The notes: generated by a model not told the origin, from the letters alone. A stretch of 64,000 nucleotides of DNA from Pseudoalteromonas espejiana DSM 9414 (GCF_002221525.1 NZ_CP011028.1:3509501-3573500); one strand, 5' to 3'. Shown: positions 29,592-38,436, numbered from the stretch's first letter. Made by a program: numbers and translations.

Positions 29592-30338
29592 TTATTGAGC
29601 TGGTGCTTCGTCATCTTGAATTTCAAGTAATTCTACTTCAAAAACAAGTGTTGAGTTAGCTGGAATTTTACCTAGGTCACGGTCGCCGTAAGCAAGCTCA
29701 GATGGAATAGTGAACTTGTACTTAGAGCCTACAGACATAAGCTGTAAACCTTCAGTCCAACCGGCAATAACGCGGTTAAGAGGGAATGTAGTTGGTTCGT
29801 TGCGTGCGTATGAGCTATCAAACTCAGTACCGTCTAATAAAGTACCTTTGTAATGTACTTTAACTACGTCTGTGGCTGCTGGCTTTTTGCCTTCGCCTTC
29901 GCTAAGTACTTCGTACTGTAGGCCAGACTCAGTTACTGTTACGCCTTCTTTTTTAGCGTTGTCAGCTAGGTATTGCTTACCTGCTTCTTTGCTTTTTTCA
30001 GACTCAACTTTTGCTTTAGCTTCTTGCTTAGCGCGTACAGATGTATCTAGCTCAGTAAGTACTTCACGAATTTTTTCTTCGTCAATTTTTGCATTACCAG
30101 CAAGCGCATCTTCAAAACCACGAATTAATAGTGCCTGGTCTAACTCAATACCAATCTCTGATTTGTCTGCTAGGTCTTTATTTAAAAAGTTACCTACAGA
30201 TGCACCAATACCGTATGCTTGTTGCTGCTCTACAGTGTCTAGTTTAACTTCAGCTTTTTCTTGTTTTGCTTCTTGATTACAAGCTGTAAGCGCTAAAACC
30301 GACGCTGCAATCAGTGACAATCTAATCGTCTTTTTCAT
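29592..30338 (-). CDS. fkpA: FKBP-type peptidyl-prolyl isomerase, lipoprotein (FkpA-like)
   Basis: This is a 248-residue envelope folding helper. The leader ends in a lipobox (VLALTACNQ, Cys near residue 20). A helical N-terminal dimerisation domain (QQQAYGIGASVGNFLNKDL, about residues 35-140) precedes the FKBP domain: VVKVHYKGTLLDGTEFDSSY near 160 and IPSELAYGDRDLGKIPANST near 210. The ATG at 30338 has GGAG seven bases upstream. E. coli FkpA has a cleaved leader, whereas this one looks lipid-anchored. It is divergent from the WD40 lipoprotein gene. Confidence 0.93.
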   Translation of the reverse strand: MKKTIRLSLIAASVLALTACNQEAKQEKAEVKLDTVEQQQAYGIGASVGNFLNKDLADKSEIGIELDQALLIRGFEDALAGNAKIDEEKIREVLTELDTSVRAKQEAKAKVESEKSKEAGKQYLADNAKKEGVTVTESGLQYEVLSEGEGKKPAATDVVKVHYKGTLLDGTEFDSSYARNEPTTFPLNRVIAGWTEGLQLMSVGSKYKFTIPSELAYGDRDLGKIPANSTLVFEVELLEIQDDEAPAQ

Positions 30339-30540
30339 TTTAAATCTCCGACACACTTTGCAGTTGTCATTTATTGTATTATTACTAGTTAAAGATTAAC
30401 GGCCTACATGATAGGCTGCTTGTTTAATAACTAACTAAATTAAAATTAACCTATATAGTGATTAGACAAATAACCTAGGCCTTCAACGTGACCTAGTCTA
30501 ACCTCTCAGTCACTAAGAGTTAAGAGGAAATACCTGTAAT

Positions 30541-31539
30541 ATGTCGATATTTCGTACTTTTTTAGTCGCTTTTAGCTGTTTATTAGCCATAGCTTGTAGC
30601 GATCAAAAACAGCAAGCTGCACAGCGCTTTGAACACGCAGCACAAGGTGCGTTTTCATCGGCAGTATCTAACGATGGTAAATACAGCCTGATCTCCTCTA
30701 TCCACCATGGGGTCGCCCTGTGGGATAATCAACAGCAGGTGTTAAAATATCAATGGTTTCAACAACAATCGCAAGAAAGCCTAGTGTACGCTGTAGCTAT
30801 TGCTTTTGATAACAGCGTGGCCGTTACCGCTGAAAAAACCACGTTTGCCGTGTGGGACATAACCACCGGCGAAAACCGCGGCTATTATAAAATTCAACAA
30901 GCAACTATTCGCGATATAGCCATAAGCAATCAAGGTCGCAGTGTGCTATACGGCAGAAGCGATGGCGTAGTGGTATTTATAAACCTTGAAACCGGACGCC
31001 GCATTGAATTTTTAGGCCACCAAGACAAAGTAAATACCGTTGATTTATCGCCTAACGGGCGCTATGCCCTTAGCGGCTCTAACGATTACGTTGCCTATTT
31101 TTGGGATACGCGTACAGGACAAGTTATTCACCGCTTTAACCACCCTACTCGCGTAACTCAAGTAACCCTAGACCCACAAGGTCGTTATGCATTTACCGCC
31201 GATAGTATGAAGCAAGCACATGTATGGAAGCTGACTACAGGTGATCTTGTGAGTAAACTGGCGTATATTGCGCGTCAGAAAATTTTTACTGCGGTACGTT
31301 TTAACGAACAAGGTACACTGCTTGCAACGGGTTCGCCCAATAAACGCGTTGATTTATGGCAACTACCCAGCGGCGAAAAAATTCAAACTTGGCAAGTCAC
31401 ACCACGCGAAGGCAGTAAGCCTAAATCGGCAGTGGTGTTAGATGTAACGTTTATAGAAAACGGCAAGTCATTGTTAACCGAGAGCTCAAGCGGAATCGCA
31501 GAGCACTTTACAATACGAGAAGCAAATGAACACAATTGA
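30541..31539 (+). CDS. WD40-repeat lipoprotein
   Basis: This 332-residue protein has a lipoprotein leader (CLLAIACSDQ, Cys near residue 19). The rest is built from WD40-type blades: VYAVAIAFDNSVAVTAEKTT with FAVWDITTGE, VNTVDLSPNGRYALSGSNDY with VAYFWDTRTGQ, VTQVTLDPQGRYAFTADSM and FTAVRFNEQGTLLATGSPNK with VDLWQLPSGE. A seven-blade propeller is likely and would serve as a protein-binding platform in the envelope. The function is unknown. It overlaps slyX by 14 bases, so the two form an operon. Confidence 0.88.
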   Translation: MSIFRTFLVAFSCLLAIACSDQKQQAAQRFEHAAQGAFSSAVSNDGKYSLISSIHHGVALWDNQQQVLKYQWFQQQSQESLVYAVAIAFDNSVAVTAEKTTFAVWDITTGENRGYYKIQQATIRDIAISNQGRSVLYGRSDGVVVFINLETGRRIEFLGHQDKVNTVDLSPNGRYALSGSNDYVAYFWDTRTGQVIHRFNHPTRVTQVTLDPQGRYAFTADSMKQAHVWKLTTGDLVSKLAYIARQKIFTAVRFNEQGTLLATGSPNKRVDLWQLPSGEKIQTWQVTPREGSKPKSAVVLDVTFIENGKSLLTESSSGIAEHFTIREANEHN

Positions 31540-31738
31540 ACACCGCTTAATGGAGCTTGAAGCTAAAGTCGCTTTTCAAGACGAAACAATTGATATATTA
31601 AATGACGAGCTAAAAGCGCACCAACAGCAGCTTGCAAAAATGAAGCGCCAAACGGAGCTACTAGCAGAAAAGCTTAAAGAATCGCAGCAACCTTCGTTAA
31701 TGTCGCAGCTACAAGAGCCGCCTCCGCCACATTATTAA
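31526..31738 (+). CDS. slyX: SlyX family protein
   Basis: This 70-residue, nearly all-helical coiled-coil protein matches SlyX: RLMELEAKVAFQDETIDILN in the first half and the Pro-rich tail QEPPPPHY. The function is unknown. In E. coli slyX lies near slyD and fkpA; here it is one gene away from the FKBP gene, which supports the identity. It starts inside the end of the WD40 gene. Confidence 0.92.
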   Translation: MNTIEHRLMELEAKVAFQDETIDILNDELKAHQQQLAKMKRQTELLAEKLKESQQPSLMSQLQEPPPPHY

Positions 31739-31753
31739 AACGAGCTCAAAATA

Positions 31754-31776
31754 AAACCGGGTTAATCGCCCGGTTT
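31754..31776 (+). terminator. Weak terminator after slyX
   Basis: AAACCGGG (31754-31761) pairs with CCCGGTTT (31769-31776). The T tract is short, and the 3' half overlaps the end of the facing yheV gene. Confidence 0.6.
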
Positions 31777-31965
31777 AAATACACCAATCACTTGTTCAAA
31801 TTGGCGAGTAGATGCCTGAACTGCGTTATCGGGCTGTGCCATTTTATGGCCGCACTCTACACACTCTACTTTTTCAACATCATGTTCTCTGTATAGCATC
31901 ATGGTGTCCATGGCTTTGCACTCAGGGCACGATGCACCAGCAATAAATCGCTTCTTTTGTCTCAC
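31762..31965 (-). CDS. yheV: YheV-family putative zinc-ribbon protein
   Basis: This small protein of about 67 residues has two CxxC pairs, CPEC and CVEC (near residues 13 and 37), forming a likely zinc ribbon, and RQKKRFIAGASCPECKAMD matches YheV. I chose the GTG at 31965 since AGGA lies eight bases upstream and it gives the family start VRQKKRFIAGA; the upstream ATG at 31995 is possible. The function is unknown. It is divergent from yheS, as part of the conserved yhe neighbourhood. Confidence 0.85.
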   Translation of the reverse strand: MRQKKRFIAGASCPECKAMDTMMLYREHDVEKVECVECGHKMAQPDNAVQASTRQFEQVIGVFKPGD

Positions 31966-32097
31966 AACATTTTTCCTGTGGTTTGAACTGCACATATTTT
32001 ATCGTATAACTTCCTAGGTTGATACGCTTGATAAGAGCAATACGTTCTATGGTATGATAGCGCCAACTTAACAAGGGCATAGCAAAGTAACGTATTC

Positions 32098-34017
32098 ATG
32101 ATCCAAATCTCAGAAATAGAACTACTTCGTGGCGGAAAAGCCTTATTAAAAAATGCCTCGGCTACTTTATTTCCACAACACAAAGTAGGCCTTGTAGGCG
32201 CTAATGGCTGTGGTAAATCTACGTTATTTAGTTTATTAAAGTCTGAGCTACAGTTGGATGCCGGTGATTGCAGCATTCCTAAAGATTGGTCTATTGCCTC
32301 TGTAAAACAAGAAACTCCCGCCCTTGAAATAAGCGCTATTGATTACGTACTGCAAGGTCACCCTGAGTATTACGCACTGCGTATTGCCCTGCGTGAAGCT
32401 GAGCAAACCAACGATGGCGACACACAGGCCAAAGTACATATTCAGCTTGAAAATATTAAAGGCTACAGCATAGAGTCAAAAGCGGGCGAGTTGCTCCACG
32501 GCTTAGGCTTTGCCAATCACCAAATAGAAAACCCAGTAAGCGCCTTTTCGGGTGGTTGGCGTATGCGCCTAAACCTAGCTCAAGCACTTATTCGCGATGC
32601 CGATTTACTGCTACTTGATGAACCAACAAACCACCTTGATTTAGACGCAGTGTATTGGCTTGAGCGTTTTTTACGTGCCTATACAGGTACACTAGTGCTT
32701 ATATCGCATGACCGTGAGTTTTTAGATGCAGTGGTTGATCAAATTTGGCATGTAGATAAACAGCTTATTAATGTTTATAAAGGTAACTACTCGCAGTTTG
32801 AGCGCCAAAAAGCAGAGCGCCTATTACAACAGCAAGCTATGTTTGAAAAACAACAAGAGCAAATTGCTCATCTTGAGCAATTTATTACTCGCTTTAAAGC
32901 TAAAGCCAGTAAAGCTAAGCAAGCACAAAGCCGTGTTAAAGCCCTTGAGCGCATGGAAAAGCTAGCGCCAGCCCACGCCGACTCACCGTTCGATTTTGAA
33001 TTTGCAGAACCCACAGCACTGCCAAACCCACTTATGAGCTTAGACAAAGCCAAGGCGGGTTACGGCGATGTCACTATTTTAAATAATATAGAGCTAAACC
33101 TAGTCCCTGGCAGCCGAATTGCGTTGCTTGGGCGCAATGGTGCGGGTAAATCAACGCTTATAAAGCTTTTAGCCGGGGAGCTTGAGCCGCAAGCGGGTAA
33201 AGTGGTGCAGCACCATGGGTTAAACATTGGTTACTTTGCACAGCATCAATTAGAGTCGCTAGACTTAAAAGCCAGCGCAGTGACTCATATTCAGCGCTTA
33301 AACCCACAAGCAAGCGAGCAATCACTACGTGACTTTTTAGGTGGCTTTGCCTTTATTGGCGATAAAGCACTTGAGCCAGTAGCGCCGTTTTCGGGCGGTG
33401 AAAAAGCCCGCTTAGTGCTTGCTATGCTGGTATATCAAAAGCCTAACTTACTACTGCTTGATGAGCCAACTAACCACCTTGATTTAGAAATGCGCCACGC
33501 GCTAGTAATGGCACTGCAAGGCTTTGAAGGCGCTATGGTTACCGTATCGCACGACCGCCACATGCTTAAAAACACCGCTGATGAATTTTATTTAGTAGAT
33601 GATGGCAAAGTGACTCAGTTTGGTTACGATTTAGATGCCTATTATCAATGGCTACTAAACGCCAATAAAGAAGCTGCTAAAAGCCAGCAACCTGACGAGC
33701 CAAAAGCAAACCCGGGCGTTAACCGTAAAGAGCAAAAGCGCCTAGAAGCCGAATTTAGAAAAGCGATTCAACCGCTTAAAAAGCAAATTGAAAAACTTGA
33801 AAAGCAACTAGATAAGTACTCTGCAGAGCTTAGCGAGGTAGAAGTGGCACTTGGCGATAACGAACTCTACAACGACGAAAACAAAGCGCAGTTAAAAGAG
33901 TTAATTACCAAACAGGCTACACTCACGCCTAAACTTAACGACATTGAAGAAGCGCTACTGATGGCGCTTGAAGAAATGGAAGAAAAAGAACAGGCTTTTG
34001 CTGATGAACTTGCTTAA
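32098..34017 (+). CDS. yheS: ABC-F family ATPase YheS
   Basis: This is a 639-residue soluble protein with two ABC ATPase domains and no membrane part, as in ABC-F translation factors that act on the ribosome. The Walker A loops are GANGCGKST (near residue 34) and GRNGAGKST (near 346); the signature motifs are FSGGWRMRL and FSGGEKARL; LLLLDEPTNHLDL appears twice (Walker B). The linker between them is charged (FEKQQEQIAHLEQFITRFKA) and the C-terminus is a coiled coil. The next gene starts inside its end. Confidence 0.95.
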   Translation: MIQISEIELLRGGKALLKNASATLFPQHKVGLVGANGCGKSTLFSLLKSELQLDAGDCSIPKDWSIASVKQETPALEISAIDYVLQGHPEYYALRIALREAEQTNDGDTQAKVHIQLENIKGYSIESKAGELLHGLGFANHQIENPVSAFSGGWRMRLNLAQALIRDADLLLLDEPTNHLDLDAVYWLERFLRAYTGTLVLISHDREFLDAVVDQIWHVDKQLINVYKGNYSQFERQKAERLLQQQAMFEKQQEQIAHLEQFITRFKAKASKAKQAQSRVKALERMEKLAPAHADSPFDFEFAEPTALPNPLMSLDKAKAGYGDVTILNNIELNLVPGSRIALLGRNGAGKSTLIKLLAGELEPQAGKVVQHHGLNIGYFAQHQLESLDLKASAVTHIQRLNPQASEQSLRDFLGGFAFIGDKALEPVAPFSGGEKARLVLAMLVYQKPNLLLLDEPTNHLDLEMRHALVMALQGFEGAMVTVSHDRHMLKNTADEFYLVDDGKVTQFGYDLDAYYQWLLNANKEAAKSQQPDEPKANPGVNRKEQKRLEAEFRKAIQPLKKQIEKLEKQLDKYSAELSEVEVALGDNELYNDENKAQLKELITKQATLTPKLNDIEEALLMALEEMEEKEQAFADELA

Positions 34018-34426
34018 TAGCGATAACTTTTGGCAATTTGCGTGCACCTTATACGCAAAGCCAGAGCAACAACACATCTTGCTGGCACTACAAAACCAGC
34101 AAGGTAAAAACGTTAATTTGTGTTTGTTATTGCTTTATTTAGACTCACTCAAGCTAAGCATTAACACCGACCAGCTCAGTGCTTTGATAGAGTCAATTGA
34201 CGAATTTGATACGCAGGCACTTAATCCACTGCGCTCTGCCCGTAGCTATTTAAAAGAACATCAGCATACGATTAGTGACTACGCAGCAATACGTAAAGAG
34301 CTATTAAGCGCCGAGTTAAAGCTTGAAAAACAACAACAGCAAATACTGATTGATACTGCGAATAAATTTGAATTTTTAGAAGCTGTAAAACCAAACAACA
34401 TTGAGCTGTATGTGAAAGCCACTTAG
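34004..34426 (+). CDS. TIGR02444 family protein
   Basis: This 140-residue helical protein matches the TIGR02444 family of unknown function: DNFWQFACTLYAKPEQQHIL near residue 5, NLCLLLLYLDSLK and a second half with RSARSYLKEH and a Gln-rich helix. The ATG at 34004 overlaps the end of yheS by 14 bases, so translation is coupled, and the family usually sits beside yheS. The upstream in-frame start at 33968 would add a Lys-rich artefact. Confidence 0.85.
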   Translation: MNLLNSDNFWQFACTLYAKPEQQHILLALQNQQGKNVNLCLLLLYLDSLKLSINTDQLSALIESIDEFDTQALNPLRSARSYLKEHQHTISDYAAIRKELLSAELKLEKQQQQILIDTANKFEFLEAVKPNNIELYVKAT

Positions 34427-34449
34427 GCAGTCAGTTTTTATACTCTCTT

Positions 34450-34815
34450 CTAATGCTCATTCTATTTTCTTTGTACAAAAACCTTTAAGTAATTTATTCA
34501 CAAAGAGGTTAAGAGACGCTGCACTTTTAGAGGGAAAATATAAGTATTGAGCAATTAGCTGGCTCAAGGAGTTTATTGCCTTCCCCCTAATTTATTTCTC
34601 ATTCTTTTCTCTTTGTGCAAAAAACCTTTAAGTAAATTATTCACAAAGAGATTATGAAACGCTGCGCTTTTAGAGGAAAAAACTAGATTACTTAGACAAA
34701 ATACAAATATTGAGCAATTATTTGGCTCAATAAGTTTATTGCTCCCCCCTAATTTAATCCCCATTCTTTTCTCTTTGTGTAAAAGGTTTTTAAGCCGATT
34801 GATTATAAAAAGCCT
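34450..34815. repeat. Two and a half tandem copies of a 137-162 bp structured repeat
   Basis: Unit 1 is about 34450-34586, unit 2 about 34587-34748 and a partial third copy about 34749-34815. Each begins CTAAT and contains CTTTGTG-like, then ACCTTTAAGT, then CACAAAGAG, so the two CTTTGTG/CACAAAG arms form an inverted repeat. A second stem TTGAGC/GCTCAA follows in units 1 and 2 (34547-34567 and 34709-34731). No protein is encoded. The copies differ by point changes and small indels, so they are old. Function unknown. Confidence 0.75.
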
Positions 34816-34849
34816 ATAGGTGCTGCAGTAACTAACTAGCCCCTAAAAC

Positions 34850-34863
34850 ATGATCTACATCAA
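34850..34863. promoter_or_regulatory. FNR/Anr-like box 1
   Basis: ATGATCTACATCAA matches TTGAT-N4-ATCAA with one mismatch. Its centre is exactly 50 bases before the centre of box 2. Confidence 0.6.
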
Positions 34864-34899
34864 CTTTACTTGGTTACTTTTTCCACTTAGGAAAATTGT

Positions 34900-34913
34900 T
34901 TGATCTCGATCAC
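34900..34913. promoter_or_regulatory. FNR/Anr-like box 2
   Basis: TTGATCTCGATCAC matches TTGAT-N4-ATCAA with one mismatch, 58 bases before the ATG of the DUF3149 gene. Confidence 0.65.
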
Positions 34914-34971
34914 GTTACACCTTGCAAACTCGCTCTATGATTAATCCATCAACTGAACGAGGAGATTAATC

Positions 34972-35118
34972 ATGAACGTATTCTTTAGAGACTTTTTTAG
35001 CGACCCTGTTTTATTTATGTCTTTTGGGATTTTAGGCGTAGTGATTTCTCTTTGCCTATTTTACGCTTTTTACTTTATTAAAAAGATTAGCGAGGCTGAA
35101 GTTCCCGAGCATCATTAA
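34972..35118 (+). CDS. DUF3149 small membrane protein, 48 residues
   Basis: A short frame with AGGAG eight bases before the ATG. The protein has one membrane helix (MSFGILGVVISLCLFYAFYF) after an N-terminal FFRDFFSDPVLF, the DUF3149 signature, and a short charged tail ending EVPEHH. It is below the usual gene-calling size limit. Two FNR-like boxes lie upstream and a clean terminator downstream, so it is a stand-alone transcription unit, perhaps induced when oxygen is low. The family function is unknown. Confidence 0.85.
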   Translation: MNVFFRDFFSDPVLFMSFGILGVVISLCLFYAFYFIKKISEAEVPEHH

Positions 35119-35129
35119 GCACGACGCAC

Positions 35130-35165
35130 AAAGCGCCTACTCAGGTTACTGATTAGGCGCTTTTT
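35130..35165 (+). terminator. Terminator after the DUF3149 gene
   Basis: AAAGCGCCTA (35130-35139) pairs with TAGGCGCTTT (35154-35163) followed by TTTATTTT. Confidence 0.9.
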
Positions 35166-35229
35166 ATTTTATAAAGTGAAAAATTTGATACACTAACGTT
35201 TCGTTTTTTACATAGTGCGTAGTAAACAC

Positions 35230-36219
35230 ATGATCCATAAGTTCAAACCCGCATGGTGGATGACTAATCGTCACGTTCAAACCATAATGCCGCGTTTTTT
35301 CCGCCCATTTCACAATACGTCCTACGAACTAGCGCAACTTGATACACCCGACGGTGATTTTATTGAACTTGCATGGTCGCTACCACATAACGAAACCGCT
35401 CCACTTGCTATTGTTTTACATGGTCTAGAAGGCAACATTAATAGCTTTTATGCCAAAGGCATGATGAAAGCGCTAAAAAAGCAAGGCTATGCAGTGGTGC
35501 TTATGCACTTTAGAAACTGCTCTAGCGAAGTAAACCGGCTGCCGCGTGCTTATCACAGCGGCGATACTGCAGACTTAGCGTTTTTTATAAATCATTTAAG
35601 GGAGCAATTCCCCAGCCGCGCGATTATGGCTGTTGGTTTTTCACTTGGCGGTAATGTGTTAGCTAAATACTTAGGTGAAGAAGGTAAAAACTGCCCATTA
35701 AGTGCCGCTGCTGTTGTTTCTGCGCCTTATGATTTATCGTCATCGAGTGAAGTTATTCGTAAAAGTTTGGGCAAAATTTATCAAAAGTATTTACTCGATA
35801 GAATGAAAAAATCGATGCAGCGCAAATTGCCGCAAATTAAGCAGCAAATACCTATTACCACCGAGCAGCTCATGCAGATTGATGATTTGCTTGAATTTGA
35901 CAACCAACTCACCGCGCCTCTGCATGGCTTTGAAAACGCACACGATTACTATCGCCAAGCCAGTGCGATGCCATATTTGAAACATATTGCGATTCCTACG
36001 CTTATTATTCACGCTAAAGACGATCCTATGCTGTCTATTAAAGCCGTACCGAGTAGGCAAGATGTAAGTGAGCATGTTACGCTGAGTGTCTCTGAAAAAG
36101 GTGGTCATGTAGGGTTTATTAGCGGAAACAATCCGCTTAGGCCGGTGTTTTGGTTAGAAAAAGCCGTGCCCCACTATTTTGGCCAATATGTCCCAAGTAA
36201 AGCGAGTAGTAAGCAGTAA
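35230..36219 (+). CDS. yheT: YheT-like alpha/beta hydrolase
   Basis: This is a hydrolase of the YheT/ABHD1-3 group, about 329 residues. Visible features are [18 protein letters not shown] at the start, LVLHGLEG-like [19 protein letters not shown] (oxyanion region), [19 protein letters not shown] near residue 138 (nucleophile Ser in GFSLGG), and the C-terminal acid and His in AKDDPML and EKGGHVGF. Natural substrate unknown. ATG 35230 is chosen over GTG 35215; neither has a clear ribosome site. yheU is coupled to its stop. Confidence 0.92.
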   Translation: MIHKFKPAWWMTNRHVQTIMPRFFRPFHNTSYELAQLDTPDGDFIELAWSLPHNETAPLAIVLHGLEGNINSFYAKGMMKALKKQGYAVVLMHFRNCSSEVNRLPRAYHSGDTADLAFFINHLREQFPSRAIMAVGFSLGGNVLAKYLGEEGKNCPLSAAAVVSAPYDLSSSSEVIRKSLGKIYQKYLLDRMKKSMQRKLPQIKQQIPITTEQLMQIDDLLEFDNQLTAPLHGFENAHDYYRQASAMPYLKHIAIPTLIIHAKDDPMLSIKAVPSRQDVSEHVTLSVSEKGGHVGFISGNNPLRPVFWLEKAVPHYFGQYVPSKASSKQ

Positions 36220-36473
36220 TGATAATCCCTTTTGAACAGCTCGATAAAGACACGCTATATAATTTAATTGAAAGTTACGTACTGCGTGAGGGCACTGATT
36301 ACGGTGCGCAAGAAGTAAGTATTGAAAATAAAGTAGCACAAGTTAACCAGCAACTTAAAAGCGGTGAAGCTATGGTGTTTTTTTCAGAGTTACATGAGTC
36401 GGTCACTATTATTTCAAAAAGCGAATTTAAAGCCCTTCAAAGTGAAGAACACCAAGCGCAGTCATTTGATTAG
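36219..36473 (+). CDS. yheU: YheU family protein
   Basis: This 84-residue protein matches Yhe[21 protein letters not shown] then VLREGTDYG. The ATG overlaps the yheT stop as TAATG, as in the conserved yheS-yheT-yheU neighbourhood. Function unknown. A structural genomics family with a small helical fold; no catalytic motif is visible. Confidence 0.92.
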   Translation: MIIPFEQLDKDTLYNLIESYVLREGTDYGAQEVSIENKVAQVNQQLKSGEAMVFFSELHESVTIISKSEFKALQSEEHQAQSFD

Positions 36474-36530
36474 CACTTGTAACTTTTTACGAGTACGTAC
36501 ACAATATCTTTTTACCCAAAGAGCCAAAAC

Positions 36531-37727
36531 ATGATAAAACTCAGCACTCTAGTGGTAGCCATATCACTAGCTTTAACACCCCAAGCCTTTGCAGAGCAAG
36601 TAAAAAGCCCATCAGACAAAGCCGTTAAACTCGCTAAAGATACTATTTTAATCGACACCCATATTGATGTGCCTTATCGAATTCACGAAAAGTGGGTTGA
36701 TGTAACCAAAGCAACCAAGGGTGGCGATTTTGACTACCCTCGCGCTATTGAAGGCGGATTAAATGCGCCATTTATGTCGATTTATATTCCTGCTAATTTA
36801 GAATTTGAAGGTAAAGGTAAAAGCTACCAGCTTGCCAATCAAATGATTGATAGTATGGAATCAATCGCATTACGTGCGCCTAATAAATTTGCTATTGCCA
36901 GCTCTACCGCTGATATAGAAGAGCAGTTTAAACAAGGTAAACTTTCAATTGCGATGGGCATGGAAAATGGCTCACCAATTGAAGGCGATATGAAAAACCT
37001 TCAGCACTTTTTTGACCGTGGTGTTCGCTACATCACGCTTGCACACTCGCAAAGTAACCATATTTCTGACTCATCTTACGATATACGTCGTAAGTGGAAA
37101 GGGTTAAGCCCATTTGGTAAAAAGCTAATCACTGAAATGAACAACGTAGGCATGCTGATTGATGTGTCGCATATATCAGATGATGCGTTTTATCAGGTCA
37201 TGGAGCTTTCTAATACGCCAGTTATTGCATCGCACTCATCTCTTCGTAAGTACACACCAGGTTTTGAGCGTAATATGAATGACGATATGCTACAGGCGCT
37301 TAAAAAGAACGGTGGGGTTATCCAAATAAACTTTGGCTCAAGCTTTGTAACCTCTCAAGCAGGGGCTTGGTACAAAGACCTTAAAAGCACTAAAGAAACC
37401 GTTAAAAAAGAAGGCACTAAGCCTAGTAAAGACTTTGACGCAGCGTATCGTGCTAAAAACCCATTCCCATTTGCAAGCCTTGAGCAAGTGCTTGATCACA
37501 TTGACCACGTAGTTGAGCTAATTGGTATTGATTACGTGGGTATTGGCTCAGACTACGACGGTGTAGGCGACTCTTTACCTATTGGCTTAAAAGATGTGTC
37601 GAGCTACCCTAACCTAGTGCAAGGCTTAATGGATAGAGGCTACAGCGATACAGACATTAAAAAGATTTTAAGTGGCAATACACTAAGAGTGTGGAAGCAA
37701 GCTGAGGCATATGCGAAAAAACACTAG
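36531..37727 (+). CDS. M19-family (renal dipeptidase-type) membrane or periplasmic dipeptidase
   Basis: This 398-residue amidohydrolase-fold peptidase has a signal peptide (LVVAISLALTPQAFAEQ). The zinc ligands are in LIDTHIDVPYRI (HxD near residue 43), the Glu in GMENGSPIEG near 145, and two later His in LAHSQSNHISDSSYD and MLIDVSHISDDAF, with ASHSSLRKY and GIGSDYDGV completing the family set. It probably digests dipeptides in the periplasm, a sensible trait for a marine protein degrader. It forms its own unit ending at 37755-37780. Confidence 0.95.
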   Translation: MIKLSTLVVAISLALTPQAFAEQVKSPSDKAVKLAKDTILIDTHIDVPYRIHEKWVDVTKATKGGDFDYPRAIEGGLNAPFMSIYIPANLEFEGKGKSYQLANQMIDSMESIALRAPNKFAIASSTADIEEQFKQGKLSIAMGMENGSPIEGDMKNLQHFFDRGVRYITLAHSQSNHISDSSYDIRRKWKGLSPFGKKLITEMNNVGMLIDVSHISDDAFYQVMELSNTPVIASHSSLRKYTPGFERNMNDDMLQALKKNGGVIQINFGSSFVTSQAGAWYKDLKSTKETVKKEGTKPSKDFDAAYRAKNPFPFASLEQVLDHIDHVVELIGIDYVGIGSDYDGVGDSLPIGLKDVSSYPNLVQGLMDRGYSDTDIKKILSGNTLRVWKQAEAYAKKH

Positions 37728-37754
37728 CGTGTAAGCTTTCAAAACTTAATTAAT

Positions 37755-37780
37755 AGCACGGCATAGAGCCGTGCTTTTTT
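37755..37780 (+). terminator. Terminator after the dipeptidase gene
   Basis: AGCACGGC (37755-37762) pairs with GCCGTGCT (37768-37775), loop ATAGA, followed by TTTTT. Confidence 0.93.
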
Positions 37781-37879
37781 ATGCCTGAATTATACCTAAG
37801 TCACTTAAACTTAAGCCAAGCGTAACCCTCTAGATTTAATACCGAGCAACTGATAGCTAACCACTTTCCTTCAGACATT

Positions 37880-38409
37880 AAAAAAGGCCACCTAAGTGAC
37901 CTTTTTCTAATAATTAACTTAAACGTTAATTATTTCTCATTGAACGTTGCTACAAAGCACCTACGCCTAAGGTAAGAGCGCCACCTTCACATGACAGAAA
38001 TTGCAGGCATTAAAAAACCCGAGGCTAAGCTCGGGCTTTTTTAGTATTAATTAGCTAGGCTAATTATTACTCATTGAACGTTGCTACAAAGCACCTATGC
38101 CTAAGGTAAGAGCGCCACCTTCATGTAAGCTAAATTTCAGGCATTAAAAAAGGCCACCTAAGTGACCTTTTTCTAATAATTAACTTAAACGTTAATTATT
38201 TCTCATTGAACGTTGCTACAAAGCACCTATGCCTAAGGTAAGAGCGCCACCTTCATGTAAGCTAAATTTCAGGCATTAAAAAAGGCCACCTAAGTGACCT
38301 TTTTCTAATAATTAACTTAAACGTTAATTATTTCTCATTGAACGTTGCTACAAAGCACCTATGCCTAAGGTAAGAGCGCCACCTTCATGTAAGCTAAATT
38401 TCAGGCATT
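37880..38409 (-). repeat. Four tandem 132-134 bp units derived from the tuf 3' end, each with a terminator
   Basis: Units lie at 37880-38011, 38012-38145, 38146-38277 and 38278-38409. Each carries a terminator hairpin (GGTCACTTAGGTGGCC type; unit 2 has a different one, CCCGAGGCTAAGCTCGGG), an AT-rich spacer shared with the true tuf 3' flank, and about 60 bases resembling the last codons of tuf (GTTGCTACAA and GCCACCTTCA on the plus strand) but full of indels and stops. Units 3 and 4 are nearly identical. The array follows the true terminator at 38410-38436. Confidence 0.85.
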
Positions 38410-38436
38410 AAAAAAGGCCACCTAAGTGACCTTTTT
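38410..38436 (-). terminator. tuf terminator
   Basis: On the minus strand AAAAAGGTCACTTAGGTGGC followed by CTTTTTT forms a stem with a small internal mismatch. It is 27 bases after the tuf stop and is repeated downstream in the array. Confidence 0.85.

Noticed and set aside
34573..34764. 63-residue minus-strand frame in the 34.5-34.8 kb repeats
   Set aside because: It exists only because of the repeat units; no start site, and the units have indels that break the frame between copies.
37880..38409. Array considered as CRISPR or integron-like
   Set aside because: The units are 132-134 bp with no short repeat/spacer alternation, and their content is derived from the tuf 3' end.
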